Shown: positions 25,181 through 34,209, counted from the first letter of the stretch. The stretch is DNA of 64,000 nucleotides from Phormidesmis sp963789215 (GCA_963789215.1 CAWBJY010000004.1:372001-436000); one strand, 5' to 3'. Notes: generated by a model not told the origin, from the sequence alone. Translations and numbers: made by a program.

Positions 25181-26242
25181 TTAGCGATCGCCATACAGAT
25201 TGTCGTAATAGCCTTTGTACTCTTCGGAGAGCAGCGGCTGCCACCATTCGCGGTTTTCTAAGTACCAGGCGACGGTTTGGCGGAGTCCGGTTTCAAAGTC
25301 GTAGGCGGGCGTCCAACCTAAATCTTTTTCAATTTTGGAGATGTCCATGGCGTACCGGCGGTCGTGGCCGGGCCGGTCGGTGACAAAGGTGATGAGTTCT
25401 CGCGGCGGCTGGGGTAAGTCTCCGGCAAGTTCGCCCATCAGGTCGCAGAGCTGATGAACAATGTCTAAGTTCTTGACCTGATTGTTGCCTCCGATGTTGT
25501 AAACGTCGCCGGGATTGGCTTTATGCAGAACGGTGTCGATGGCGGAGCAGTGGTCGCTAACGTGCAGCCAGTCGCGGACGTTTTGACCGTCGCCGTAAAC
25601 GGGTAGCGGCTTGCCTAGCAAAATGTTCAGGCACATTAACGGAATCAGCTTTTCGGGGAACTGGTAGGGGCCGTAGTTGTTAGAGCAGTTGGTGATGAGC
25701 GTAGGCATTCCGTAGGTGTGGAAGTAGGCCCGCGCCAGGTGATCGCTGCCTGCTTTGGAGGCGGAGTATGGGCTGTTGGGTGCGTAAGGTGTGGTCTCGG
25801 TAAAGGCCGGGTCGTTGGCTTCTAGGCTGCCGTAAACCTCGTCTGTGGAAACGTGCAAAAAACGATAGTCGGCTGGTTTGTTTTTGGTTTGCCAGTGGTT
25901 GCGAAACGCCTCTAGCAGCGTGAATGTGCCGACAACGTTGGTTTGTACGAAGGCGGCTGGGCCGAGGATAGATCTATCTACATGCGATTCGGCGGCGAAG
26001 TGGATGACGGTATCGATGTCTTCTTCTACTAGCAGCTTGGCGACGAGTTCGCCGTCGCAGATGTCTCCTTCGACCAGGCGAAATCGCTCCTGCTTCATCA
26101 GGTCTGACACGTTGGCTTTGTTTCCGGCATAGCCCAAAATGTCGAGTACGACTACTCGCCCGTCGTGATTTTGGCACCAGTGATGGACAAAGTTCGAGCC
26201 GATGAATCCAGCGCCGCCGGTGATTAGAACATGTTTGGACAT
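25181..26242 (-). CDS. rfbB: dTDP-glucose 4,6-dehydratase
   Basis: A protein of about 353 residues of the short-chain dehydrogenase superfamily that converts dTDP-glucose to dTDP-4-keto-6-deoxyglucose. The NAD-binding motif is VLITGGAGFIGSNFVHHW at the N-terminus. The active site has STDEVYGSL (Thr, Asp, Glu) and the catalytic YxxxK in NSPYSASKAGSDH. NCSNNYGPYQFPEKLIPL and DWLHVSDHC are also family signatures. The frame is open 64 codons further upstream, but that part translates a 14-bp tandem repeat, so the ATG at 26242 is the start. It is the last gene of rfbC-rfbD-rfbA-rfbB. Confidence 0.96.
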   Translation of the reverse strand: MSKHVLITGGAGFIGSNFVHHWCQNHDGRVVVLDILGYAGNKANVSDLMKQERFRLVEGDICDGELVAKLLVEEDIDTVIHFAAESHVDRSILGPAAFVQTNVVGTFTLLEAFRNHWQTKNKPADYRFLHVSTDEVYGSLEANDPAFTETTPYAPNSPYSASKAGSDHLARAYFHTYGMPTLITNCSNNYGPYQFPEKLIPLMCLNILLGKPLPVYGDGQNVRDWLHVSDHCSAIDTVLHKANPGDVYNIGGNNQVKNLDIVHQLCDLMGELAGDLPQPPRELITFVTDRPGHDRRYAMDISKIEKDLGWTPAYDFETGLRQTVAWYLENREWWQPLLSEEYKGYYDNLYGDR

Positions 26243-26255
26243 GGTTGTTCGGTAG

Positions 26256-26310
26256 AGAGTACTGAGTAAAGAGTATTGAGTAGAGAGTATTGAGTAGAGA
26301 GGATTGACAA
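26256..26310. repeat. 14-bp tandem repeat between rfbA and rfbB
   Basis: The unit AGAGTATTGAGTAG is present about 3.9 times: 26256-26269 (two changes), 26270-26283, 26284-26297, and a decayed fourth copy to 26310. It lies entirely in the short rfbA-rfbB spacer. Read on the minus strand it keeps the frame open, producing a spurious N-terminal extension of rfbB. Confidence 0.85.
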
Positions 26311-26327
26311 ATAATGGCCGTGAGGCG

Positions 26328-27404
26328 CTAGGTAAGCTCGATGTGGGAGTCGTCGCCAACCATAAATCTGAGCGCTTTGGGACGGTGCTCGGTGATGGTG
26401 AGCTTGGCGCGTTCGCCGATGAGGCTATCGACAATGCGGCGCTGGATGCCGGAGATGGTTGCGCCCGCGAGGACGACGCTATGGTCTATTTCGATGTCGC
26501 TCATGCTAACGCTGTTGGCGATGCTGGTGTAGGAGCCAACGAAGCAGTTTTCGAGGTCACAGTTTTCGCCAATGACGACGGGGCCGCGTACCGTGCAGTT
26601 GGTGAGCTTGGAGCCTTTGCCGATGACGACGCGACCGCTGATTTTGCTGTGTGCGTCTACATCTCCAGAGATGTCTGGCCCGGTGATGTATTCGTCTAGG
26701 ATGATGCGGTTGGCTTCTAGCAGGTCGTCTTTTTTACCGGTGTCTAGCCACCAGCCGGTTAGCTCTTTGGCTTCTACGGTTTGTTGGGTGTTGATGAGCT
26801 GTTGAATGGCGTCGGTAATTTCTAGCTCGCCTCTGGCTGAAGGATTGATTTGCGCGATCGCCTGATGAATTTCTGGCGAGAACAAATAGACGCCGACTAG
26901 CGCCAGGTTAGACGGTGGATCTTTGGGCTTTTCGACCAGCTTGATAACGCTGCCATCGGGCGCAATTTGAGCCACGCCAAAGGCAGTAGGATTTGCTACC
27001 TGCTTTAGCATGATGATGGCCCCTAGAGGCTTCTTTTTGAAGTCTGCAACGAAATCGTTGAGGCTGTCTTGAATGAGGTTGTCGCCCAGGTACATGACGA
27101 AGGGCGAGTCGCCTAGAAAGGGCTGGGCAATTTTAACTGCGTGGGCTAGGCCGTCTGGGCTGAGCTGGGGAATGTAGGTGATGTTTGCGCCAAAGCGATC
27201 GCCTTTGCCAGTTCTAGCTTCAATTTCAGGGCCGGTTTCGGGGCTGACGATGATGCCGATATCGGTGATGCCAGCAGCGACCAGACTTTCGATGCCGTAC
27301 CAGAGGATGGGTTTGTTGGCGACGGGAACGAGCTGTTTGGCTCCGGTGTAGGTAAGTGGGCGCAGGCGAGTGCCTTTACCTCCAGATAAGATAAGCGCTT
27401 TCAT
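26328..27404 (-). CDS. rfbA: glucose-1-phosphate thymidylyltransferase, long form
   Basis: A 358-residue nucleotidyltransferase that makes dTDP-glucose from glucose-1-phosphate and dTTP. The N-terminal signature is MKALILSGGKGTRLRPLTYT with the pyrophosphorylase motif GxGTRL. PVANKPILWYGIE, VMYLGDNLI and the sugar-binding VEKPKDPPSN follow. After about residue 240 a left-handed beta-helix is suggested by hexapeptide-like repeats (VIGKGSKLTN, VIGENCDLEN). This marks the long RmlA form rather than the 290-residue enterobacterial type. It lies 55 nt downstream of rfbD. Confidence 0.94.
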   Translation of the reverse strand: MKALILSGGKGTRLRPLTYTGAKQLVPVANKPILWYGIESLVAAGITDIGIIVSPETGPEIEARTGKGDRFGANITYIPQLSPDGLAHAVKIAQPFLGDSPFVMYLGDNLIQDSLNDFVADFKKKPLGAIIMLKQVANPTAFGVAQIAPDGSVIKLVEKPKDPPSNLALVGVYLFSPEIHQAIAQINPSARGELEITDAIQQLINTQQTVEAKELTGWWLDTGKKDDLLEANRIILDEYITGPDISGDVDAHSKISGRVVIGKGSKLTNCTVRGPVVIGENCDLENCFVGSYTSIANSVSMSDIEIDHSVVLAGATISGIQRRIVDSLIGERAKLTITEHRPKALRFMVGDDSHIELT

Positions 27405-27459
27405 AGGATAATCGTGCGGTAGAAGTTGTGATAGGAAGTGAGCTTATAGCAAAGAATAA

Positions 27460-28389
27460 TTAAGACGTTAACACATAGGTTTTAAGCATTTTTCTTAAGC
27501 TGGTTCGCCAGTGGGGCGCGTCTCGATTGAGCAGGGCCGCTACTTTTTGACCGCTGAGCACGGAGTAGGCTGGCCGCTGGGCGGGGGTCGGATAATCGGC
27601 GGTGGCAATCGGCTTTACGGATTGGATTTTGAGCGGATAGCCTAACGCTTCGGCTTCTTCGAAGATTGCGATCGCAAAGTCGTACCAGCTCGCGACACCG
27701 CTGTTGGTGAAGTGATAGGTGCCAAAGAGCGGGTCTTGCTCTGGATCTGGCTCCGGGTCTTGCTTTGGGTTATTACTTTTTGAAGCGTCAATTTTTTGCG
27801 CAAGATCGGCAATTGTCGTTGCGATATCTTCAGCCCAGGTGGGCGATCCTATCTGGTCGCTGACTACGCTAAGCACTTCGCGCTCTTTACCTAATCTCAG
27901 CATGGTTTTGAGAAAGTTTCCTTTTCCCTGTGTCCCATACACCCAGGCCGTGCGCAAAATAATGTGCTGGCTAGCGGCGGCTCGAATGGCTTTTTCTCCG
28001 GCCAGTTTGGTTTGGCCATAGACTCCGAGCGGTTCGGTTTCATCGGTTTCTTTTCGAGGCGATCCGGCTTGACCCGAGAACACGTAGTCTGTGGAAATAT
28101 GGATGAGCGTAGCGCCACAGTCTGCGGCTGATTTTGCCATAGCTGCGGGCGCTTCTGCGTTGATTCTTTGCGCTAAAGCTGGCTCGCTTTCGGCTTTATC
28201 TACCGCGGTATAGGCGGCGGCGTTGACGATGAATTGGGGTTGGACGGTGCGGATGGTTTGGGCGATCGCGTCTAAATCTGTGAGATCTAACTGCGCTCTA
28301 CCAACGGCCTTTACGTCTCCTATTGGGGCAAGCGTTTGAATGAGTTCTTGCCCGACTTGTCCTTGTGCACCTATTAATAAAATAGTCAT
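27460..28389 (-). CDS. rfbD: dTDP-4-dehydrorhamnose reductase
   Basis: A 309-residue NAD(P)H-dependent reductase, the last step of dTDP-L-rhamnose synthesis. The Rossmann motif is ILLIGAQGQVGQELIQ (about 3-18). NAAAYTAVDKAESEP, STDYVFSGQ and the catalytic YxxxK in VYGQTKLAGEKAI match the family. A polar insertion with a KSNNPKQDPEPDPEQDP stretch at about 214-230 is unusual and contains an Asp/Pro repeat. The gene is in the rfb operon, between rfbC and rfbA. Confidence 0.94.
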   Translation of the reverse strand: MTILLIGAQGQVGQELIQTLAPIGDVKAVGRAQLDLTDLDAIAQTIRTVQPQFIVNAAAYTAVDKAESEPALAQRINAEAPAAMAKSAADCGATLIHISTDYVFSGQAGSPRKETDETEPLGVYGQTKLAGEKAIRAAASQHIILRTAWVYGTQGKGNFLKTMLRLGKEREVLSVVSDQIGSPTWAEDIATTIADLAQKIDASKSNNPKQDPEPDPEQDPLFGTYHFTNSGVASWYDFAIAIFEEAEALGYPLKIQSVKPIATADYPTPAQRPAYSVLSGQKVAALLNRDAPHWRTSLRKMLKTYVLTS

Positions 28390-28508
28390 TTTAATAAAGT
28401 CATTAGCTGAAAAATTAGCCTAATAAAATAGTCACTGGTTAGCGCTAGTGCGCGGCGTTTAGCGGGTTGTCTAGCTGGCTTGATTAGCTGGCTTGATTAG
28501 CTGCCTGA

Positions 28509-29081
28509 CTAGCTTTGGGTAGCAAAGTCTGCGTAGTCGAATAGATCGGCTGCTTGCAGGCTAACGGCTTCTGCGTCTTTGCCTGAAAGAATCGGATCTT
28601 TACCGGCTGTTGGCCACTGAATGTTTAAATCTGGGTCGTTCCAGATGATGCTGCGTTCGTATTGAGGGCTGTAGAAGTCTGTGGATTTGTAGAGAACGTC
28701 TGCTGTTTCTGAAAGGACGTAAAAGCCATGAGCAAATCCAGGTGGAATCCACAGCTGCTTTTTATTTTCGGCGCTGAGAATTTTGCCGACGGCTTTGCCG
28801 AAGGTAGGCGACCCCTGGCGAATATCAACGGCCACATCGTAAATGCTGCCGACCACGGCTCGTACTAGCTTTCCCTGCGCATTCTGGATCTGATAGTGCA
28901 GACCGCGCAGAATATTGGCCGAGGACGAAGAGTGATTGTCTTGAACAAAAGCGTAGCGGGTGCCGGTTGCTTCATCGAAGGCTTTTTGATTGAAGCTCTC
29001 TAAGAAGAAGCCGCGTTCGTCTTGAAACACTCGAGGCTCTATCACCAGCACCTCGGAGATCTTAGTTGGCGTAATCTGCAT
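28509..29081 (-). CDS. rfbC: dTDP-4-dehydrorhamnose 3,5-epimerase
   Basis: A 190-residue cupin-fold epimerase that inverts C3 and C5 of dTDP-4-keto-6-deoxyglucose. Signatures are VIEPRVFQDERGFFLESFN (about 14-32), QDNHSSSSANILRGLHYQ with the catalytic His, KLVRAVVGSIYDVAVDIR, PPGFAHGFYVLSE with the second conserved His, and DVLYKSTDFYSPQ. The length is typical. It is the first gene of the rhamnose operon. It is separated by 119 nt from rfbD. Confidence 0.95.
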   Translation of the reverse strand: MQITPTKISEVLVIEPRVFQDERGFFLESFNQKAFDEATGTRYAFVQDNHSSSSANILRGLHYQIQNAQGKLVRAVVGSIYDVAVDIRQGSPTFGKAVGKILSAENKKQLWIPPGFAHGFYVLSETADVLYKSTDFYSPQYERSIIWNDPDLNIQWPTAGKDPILSGKDAEAVSLQAADLFDYADFATQS

Positions 29082-29385
29082 ACCTTATTTGCACACCTTA
29101 AAACATCAGCGCGATTAATACTTACACTATCTTCTGCCCCTTATGTAGCTCTGATATCACCATTTGGTGCAAATGCTCATAGAAATTACTTACAAATGAA
29201 CCTCTCAAGAAGCTAGCTTTTTGAAAACCCTGCAAAGAAATGGAGCTTCTACGGGCATATCTGTTTTAAAAAACGATTCTAATTTCGACCTGGCGAATAG
29301 GGCCGGGAATGATAGGAAGCGTAGTCGCTTTGGCTATAGCCCGCTTCTTTTGTCTCTTTCTACGCTCTTTGAGGGTGGCCTAACC
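29082..29385. other. intergenic region between divergent rfbC and a glycosyltransferase gene
   Basis: This is a 304-nt stretch. The plus-strand frame is open from TTG 29221, but codons before 29386 look unlike the downstream family, so I treat them as leader. It should contain promoters for both directions. I see no confident hexamers, hairpin or regulator site. Confidence 0.5.
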
Positions 29386-30363
29386 ATGTCAGCTCCTTTT
29401 TTATCTATCGTGGTGCCCATGCGAGAAGGCTTTTCGGCGCAGTGGCTGCAGGCGCTACTCCAGGTGCAAGGCGACGTAGAGTTCATTTTGGTGCATCCGC
29501 CTAGCGCACGGCTAACGCCAGCTGATGATCAACGCTTGTTGCAGCTGGTCAGCCCTTTTAGAGGTGAGATTGCTCAGCGCCTGAATGGCCTGCTAAATGC
29601 TTCGGGCCAGTACGTTTTGACGTTTAACTGCGATGAGTTTATTCATCCTGAAGTGCCGCTGTTGGCTAAGCAATATTTCGAGCAGTTTCCTGATAGCTGG
29701 GTGATGCGCTTGTCTAAGAAGGAATTTCCCTATGGCGATACCGCTGCGCTGAATGCACCTTGGGAGGCGCTGCCTAAAGATTTGACCGCGCTGCCAATTT
29801 GTCGGAAGGCCGATAATAATTTGGGCCTTTATGAGTCGGGGCATATGCTCGAAATTCCGGTGGCGCCGCTACATAATAAATTCGACTGGGCTTGCTGGTG
29901 GCGAGGTCGCCGCGACCATAAGGGGCCTCATGCCGAGAACTTTGATAAGAAAGTTTGGGTGAATGAGAAGGTGCAGGCGGCGCTTCAGGAACTTTTGCCG
30001 GGGCTAGATTTGTTTGGGCCGGTTAAGTATTTGCCGTTTTGGTGTCTAGATCGGGTGCTGGGGCTGGGCTTACAGGCGAAGTTTTATGATGCGGCTCGGC
30101 CTGATCAGGTGATTGGCTATAAGCTTCCTTATCCTGCTTTGTTGAGGGTGGAGGATAATCCGCCTGAGTTTCGTCGTAGCGGTCGGTTTTACCTTTTTGC
30201 AGAGATTATTTTACTCCGGCGCTTTCCGCAGTATGGCTATATTCGGAATCTAATTGTTCATCAGATTCGCGAGTTTCCTGTGAGGGCAATCTCTTTGGTT
30301 GAACGCAAGCTGGCGGTGAAGATTCTGGGCAAGTCGGCCTGGGTGAATCGGGCGAATACGTAG
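29386..30363 (+). CDS. glycosyltransferase family 2-like protein
   Basis: A protein of about 325 residues beginning MSAPFLSIVVPMREGFS, the beta1 strand of a GT-A fold. The DxD-like NCDEFIHPE occurs at about residue 83. The gene lies among other glycosyltransferases and the rhamnose operon, so a role in assembling a surface glycan is inferred. The acceptor and donor are unknown. The ATG at 29386 has GAGGGTGG just upstream and is preferred over the TTG at 29221, whose extra 55 residues are basic and serine-rich without family resemblance. The C-terminal half (residues 140-325) is not one I recognise. Confidence 0.65.
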   Translation: MSAPFLSIVVPMREGFSAQWLQALLQVQGDVEFILVHPPSARLTPADDQRLLQLVSPFRGEIAQRLNGLLNASGQYVLTFNCDEFIHPEVPLLAKQYFEQFPDSWVMRLSKKEFPYGDTAALNAPWEALPKDLTALPICRKADNNLGLYESGHMLEIPVAPLHNKFDWACWWRGRRDHKGPHAENFDKKVWVNEKVQAALQELLPGLDLFGPVKYLPFWCLDRVLGLGLQAKFYDAARPDQVIGYKLPYPALLRVEDNPPEFRRSGRFYLFAEIILLRRFPQYGYIRNLIVHQIREFPVRAISLVERKLAVKILGKSAWVNRANT

Positions 30364-30389
30364 GATTTGCTTTAGATGGCTACTCGTTT

Positions 30390-31508
30390 TTACAGGTGCT
30401 GGCGCAGAATTTCGACGGTGGCCTGGCCGGTTTTTTCCCAGCTAAATTGCTGAACTCTTTGTAGCCCGGCGGTTTTTAGCTGTAGGCGGAGCGCAGGGTC
30501 TGTGAGCACCTGGTTCATCGCGCTGGCGATCGCACTGACTTCTGTCGGATCTATTAAGAGCGCCGCCTCGCCTGCTACTTCTGGGAGCGAGGCTACGTTT
30601 GAGCAAATAACGGGCGTACCGCAGGCCATGGCTTCTAAAACGGGTAGCCCGAAGCCCTCCCAAAGGCTGGGAAATATCAGGGCGATCGCCTGGCTGAGCA
30701 ACCCTGGAAGCTGATCGTAGGGGACGTAGCTGAGAAACTGTAGGCGCGATCGCACCCCTAGCGATTCGGCTTGGACGATCAGTTCGGGCGTATAGCGTTC
30801 ATCCGTTGGTCCAGCAATTAACAGCACACAGTCTGCTTTCACTTGCGCTAGGGCTTCGATGGCGCGTCCGATATTTTTGTAGGGGGCCTGTCTGCCTAGC
30901 ATGAGGAAGTAGGGCCTGGCTGGCTGGTCTTTGAGGATGTCGGGAAGCGCTGAGGTGGGGCGAAAGTGCTGCGCGTCGTAAGCGAGCGGAATGGAAACGA
31001 GTTTGTGGGCGGAGATGCCGTAGAAGTTGGTAACGTCGCGAGCGGTGGCTTCGCTGTTGCAGATGATGCGCTCGGCCTGACGCAGTACCTGTGGTACGTA
31101 GTGTTTGTAGAAGAGTTTGATGGCGCCAAAGGACTGAGGAAACCGCAGGGGGATTAAGTCGTGAAAGGTAACGACGAACCGGGTTGGGCCAAATAGAGGG
31201 GCTTCGGGAATAGGAGAAAATAGGAGCGCGCTGCTTTGACTGCCTGAACCTGCCTGGTTGCCTGGGTAGGTTGGTTTGCAAAGGCCCGGTAGCTTGAATT
31301 GTGTCCAAGCGAGGCGGCGCAGATGGCCAGCAGTGCCCTGTGCGGCCGTCATGTTGGCTGGGACGGCTCGGTAGCGGCTAGGCGGAAGGTGGCTAGCCGC
31401 AGTGGCTAAGTAGCTAGGTGAGAGATCGTCTAGATAGGGCAGCAAGCTCAAGGCGTACTGAGTGGTGCCGGTAGGCCGATTGAGCAGAAAGGCCAGATTA
31501 ACCTGCAT
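30390..31508 (-). CDS. glycosyltransferase family 4 (GT-B)
   Basis: A 372-residue retaining GT-B glycosyltransferase. The N-terminal domain has the NxTGTTQYALSLL-like loop (RPTGTTQYALSLLPYL) and FVVTFHDLIPLRFP. The C-terminal nucleotide-binding domain has PYFLMLGRQAPYKNI, LQFLSYVPYDQLPGLLS and the EX7E-type motif SLWEGFGLPVLEAMACGTPV. It is similar in layout to mannosyl- or rhamnosyl-type enzymes; the donor is not deducible. It shares one base with the upstream GT2 gene, so the three genes from 33644 to 30390 form a tightly packed operon. Confidence 0.88.
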   Translation of the reverse strand: MQVNLAFLLNRPTGTTQYALSLLPYLDDLSPSYLATAASHLPPSRYRAVPANMTAAQGTAGHLRRLAWTQFKLPGLCKPTYPGNQAGSGSQSSALLFSPIPEAPLFGPTRFVVTFHDLIPLRFPQSFGAIKLFYKHYVPQVLRQAERIICNSEATARDVTNFYGISAHKLVSIPLAYDAQHFRPTSALPDILKDQPARPYFLMLGRQAPYKNIGRAIEALAQVKADCVLLIAGPTDERYTPELIVQAESLGVRSRLQFLSYVPYDQLPGLLSQAIALIFPSLWEGFGLPVLEAMACGTPVICSNVASLPEVAGEAALLIDPTEVSAIASAMNQVLTDPALRLQLKTAGLQRVQQFSWEKTGQATVEILRQHL

Positions 31509-32662
31509 TAGCGTTGGGCAGAAGCGTCTGTTCTGTTTTGGGAGGGATAGTATTTGGGGTCGAGCGCCGAGACGTAGGGTCTGCGATTGGGGTTTTGTAG
31601 AAACTGCCAGATGCCCTGCCAGCGGCCTTTGGCGGTTAGCGGGTGGCTAAAGGTTTCGCTAATGGCGCGAGCGGATAGATATAGCAGGTTTAGGCCCAGG
31701 GCTAGCGGGGTGGCGTGCCGCCGCAGAAACAGCAGTTTGCTGAAGGTGCCGTGGACGAATTTGGCCTGAACGTATCGGCCTGTGATGCTGGAAACCGCAT
31801 GGACAACTAAGGGCATGGGCAAAAGAGCGATCGCGTAGCCTTGCTGAAAATAGCGTTCGCACAGGTCGCAGTCTTCGTAGTACAAAAAGTAGGTTTCGTC
31901 GAACTGAGGGCAGTGTTCTAGCAGCGCTAAGTTGAAGATGATGCTACAGCCGGTGACCCAGCGGGTCGGAATGGCCTGCCCAGCGGCTTGGGCGCGTTTG
32001 GCCTGCTTGAGCGTCTGAGCAGCGAGATGAGAGGTGACGGAGCCTGTCCAGCGGTTGAAGCGCCCTGAGCCAAACCACAGGTTGTCTTTGCTGTCTAGAA
32101 CGGGGGTGCCGAGGATAGCGATGTCGGGGTCGTTGGATAGGTAGCGACGAACCTGGGCGATCGCCCCTGAAACGATGGATGCGTCTGGATTGATCACCCA
32201 GATAATGGCTTGGGGCGATCGCGCATATATCCACTGCAAGCCCAGATTGCAGCCAGCGCCAAAACCGCCGTTATTGGGCGCGTCGATGACGGTGACCTGG
32301 CCGCCGCCGAAGATGCGGGACTGTAGCGCGTGAATGGCTTGGTCGGCGGGCGAATTGTTGACGATAACGATGCCCTGATTGTCTTCTAGGGTGTGCATCA
32401 AGTCGCTGACTAGGGCTGCGCTGTGGTAGTTCACGCAGAGAAAATAGAGTGGCCGAGTCTTAGTCGGATCTTCTGAGCGTACGGTGGGCGGTTTTGAGAG
32501 GTCTGATGCGTCGGGTTCCGGTGTGTAGGTTTTTGGTAGGTGGGATTCTGGTGGATGGGATTCTGGTGCGATCTCGCTGATGTCCTGGCGGTTGAGATCC
32601 TGGCGGTTGAGATCCTGGTGGTTGAGATTGCTAAATGGTTCGGTCGAGAGATTTTCAAGCAT
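31508..32662 (-). CDS. glycosyltransferase family 2, rhamnosyltransferase-like
   Basis: A 384-residue protein. The catalytic GT-A domain begins at about residue 73 (YFLCVNYHSAALVSDLMHTL). It contains NNGGFGAGCNLGLQWI, the DxD-type WVINPDAS, TRWVTGCSIIF and FLYYEDCDLCERYFQQGY, which are typical of COG1216 rhamnosyltransferases. The first 70 residues are a polar linker built from short repeats (NRQDL x3; PESHPPESH). The neighbouring dTDP-rhamnose operon makes L-rhamnose a plausible donor. It overlaps the next upstream gene by 8 bases and the downstream one by 1. Confidence 0.85.
   Translation of the reverse strand: MLENLSTEPFSNLNHQDLNRQDLNRQDISEIAPESHPPESHLPKTYTPEPDASDLSKPPTVRSEDPTKTRPLYFLCVNYHSAALVSDLMHTLEDNQGIVIVNNSPADQAIHALQSRIFGGGQVTVIDAPNNGGFGAGCNLGLQWIYARSPQAIIWVINPDASIVSGAIAQVRRYLSNDPDIAILGTPVLDSKDNLWFGSGRFNRWTGSVTSHLAAQTLKQAKRAQAAGQAIPTRWVTGCSIIFNLALLEHCPQFDETYFLYYEDCDLCERYFQQGYAIALLPMPLVVHAVSSITGRYVQAKFVHGTFSKLLFLRRHATPLALGLNLLYLSARAISETFSHPLTAKGRWQGIWQFLQNPNRRPYVSALDPKYYPSQNRTDASAQR
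32541..32625. repeat. 15-bp in-frame minisatellites in the GT2 gene
   Basis: Two perfect-to-near 15-bp units, TGGGATTCTGGTG(GA/CG), occupy 32541-32570. Three 15-bp units of the type GATCCTGGCGGTTGA occupy 32581-32625 with one or two changes. Both are multiples of three and encode the repeated PESH and NRQDL peptides of the N-terminal linker, so copy number can vary without breaking the frame. Confidence 0.85.
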
Positions 32663-33644
32663 GGTAGGTGCGCTCTAGTCCGGCGACGGTAGGTGGCAGC
32701 GAGTTGGCTGGGGCGATCGCTTGGTAAGTCGCGTAGGCGCGGGCGAACCACCGGCGCGATCGCGCACCCTGAATAGCTGGATGCCGCAGATACCGCTGCC
32801 AGACGTGAGGCGGGGTAAAGTGCTGGTCTTTTACGAGCACCTGATGGGGTAGGTTTTGAGGATCGATGATGCCACTGTCGATTTGTCCGAGCAGTGAGGG
32901 ACGCACCCAACCGCGCTGTATAGCGTCGCAGACAGTTTCTCGGCTGATGGCTTGAGCGGCGATCGCCTGGAGCAAAACGTCGCACCACAGTCCGCAGAGC
33001 GGATTTGCGGTAGATAGCCAGGGCTGGCGGGGCATGTCTGTGTAGTGAATGAGCGCCGTTTGCTTTGACGTGTAGCGTTCTAAATCGTTCCATCCTGCCG
33101 GAAGGCTGGCCGATTTTTTAGCTGCTGGGGCCATTTCTAGCACGAACTGTTCGTAGCTCCATTTTCCGGCTTCTAGCTGGTGTACAAGCTGGGGCGCGTC
33201 CCATTGAAGCTGCTCGCAGTTGAGGAGCATGACGCTGTATTGAGGGGGGCGGTTCGAGTGGGCAGGCTCGGGCACCGAGAGTAAGTCGGCGGTAATCTCT
33301 GAAGCGATATCTGAAGCGATATCTGAATTAGCCGGTGAGGCGAAAGGCTGTTGCCAGAGTTCGTTGATGTCTTTGAAAACCAGCATGTCTGAGTCTAGAT
33401 AGAGGGCGCGGCCCCGGTAGTGACAGAGAGCTGGAATGGCGAACCTTTGAAAGGTGAAGGGGGTGCGCGGTCTGAGCTGGGGCGAGCTAGGCGTGGGGAT
33501 TTGGATATTTGCAGCAGTGACAGCTTCGTAGAGCGGCGTAATTTCTACGGCTGAGCGGGTGTGCTGGCGAATGGAATAGCTGAGAACCTCTGCGGCTAGA
33601 CTTTGCTCTATTTGTGTTCCTAGGTAGATTTTGATAGGAGCCAT
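32655..33644 (-). CDS. GT8-like glycosyltransferase (paralogue 1)
   Basis: A 329-residue GT-A fold protein. IKIYLGTQIEQSLAAEVLSYSI forms the first strand. RALYLDSDMLVFKDINELW (about 91-109) carries the DxD metal-binding motif of GT8-like enzymes. SVMLLNCEQLQW, LPAGWNDLERY and TALIHYTDMPRQPW are shared with the paralogue at 36943-37866. A SDIASDIASEI stretch near residue 110 is encoded by a 12-bp tandem repeat at about 33298-33330. The sugar is unknown. It is the first gene of a compact three-gene glycosyltransferase operon. Confidence 0.82.
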   Translation of the reverse strand: MAPIKIYLGTQIEQSLAAEVLSYSIRQHTRSAVEITPLYEAVTAANIQIPTPSSPQLRPRTPFTFQRFAIPALCHYRGRALYLDSDMLVFKDINELWQQPFASPANSDIASDIASEITADLLSVPEPAHSNRPPQYSVMLLNCEQLQWDAPQLVHQLEAGKWSYEQFVLEMAPAAKKSASLPAGWNDLERYTSKQTALIHYTDMPRQPWLSTANPLCGLWCDVLLQAIAAQAISRETVCDAIQRGWVRPSLLGQIDSGIIDPQNLPHQVLVKDQHFTPPHVWQRYLRHPAIQGARSRRWFARAYATYQAIAPANSLPPTVAGLERTYHA

Positions 33645-33675
33645 AATCGCGGATGGTTGGTTGGAATAGCGCTAC

Positions 33676-34209
33676 TTAGACTGGGCCCGGAGACTGGGCT
33701 TGGGCTTGAATGATGCGATCGCACACTTCTCTAACTGCGCCCTCGCCGCCGCCTTTGCTAGTCACATACTGGGCGCAGGCAATATTTTCGGGCATGGCAT
33801 CGGCTACGGTCATTGGGCAACCGACTGCCTGCATAACGGGTAGATCGCTCAGATCGTCGCCCATGCTAGCGACTTCGCTCAGATCTAGGTTGAGCTGCTC
33901 GCACAGATTTTTCAAGATATCTAGCTTATTTTTAGCATTGATAAATACGTGCTTAACGTTTAGACGTTCGGCTCTGTGCAAGGTTGCCTCGGAGGAGTTG
34001 GCGGAGATGATAGCGACTTCTACGCCAGAACTTATCAGCCGCTTAATGCCCAAGCCATCTTTGACGTTGAACTTTTTTATGATTTCTCCTGACTCTGTAT
34101 AGTACAGCCCGCCATCGGTCAAGATGCCGTCTACATCTAGCACCAGGAGCTTGATGCGGGTGAACTGAGCCGTTAGTGAGGACGTTGAGGTGTCTAAAGA
34201 AGGGGGCAT
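33676..34209 (-). CDS. kdsC: 3-deoxy-D-manno-octulosonate 8-phosphate phosphatase
   Basis: A 177-residue HAD-superfamily, C0-type phosphatase that releases phosphate from Kdo-8-phosphate. The nucleophile loop is LLVLDVDGILTDGGLYYT (about 21-38) with the DxDGxLTDG signature of KdsC. FNVKDGLGIKRL, VAIISANSS and ASMGDDLSDLPVM (the acidic metal site) follow in the family order. The length matches KdsC tetramers. With kdsA and kdsD further along the same strand it completes most of a Kdo route. The gene for CMP-Kdo synthetase (kdsB) was not seen. Confidence 0.9.
   Translation of the reverse strand: MPPSLDTSTSSLTAQFTRIKLLVLDVDGILTDGGLYYTESGEIIKKFNVKDGLGIKRLISSGVEVAIISANSSEATLHRAERLNVKHVFINAKNKLDILKNLCEQLNLDLSEVASMGDDLSDLPVMQAVGCPMTVADAMPENIACAQYVTSKGGGEGAVREVCDRIIQAQAQSPGPV

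Noticed and set aside
26256..26310. Short regular repeats as a possible CRISPR array
   Set aside because: The units are 14 bp and contiguous, without spacers. No cas genes are present.
26243..26434. 64-codon N-terminal extension of rfbB
   Set aside because: It translates the 14-bp tandem repeat and part of rfbA. The family N-terminus begins at 26242.
26304..26699. 131-codon plus-strand open frame over rfbA
   Set aside because: Antisense shadow of rfbA with biased Ala/Asp/Val composition and no family resemblance.
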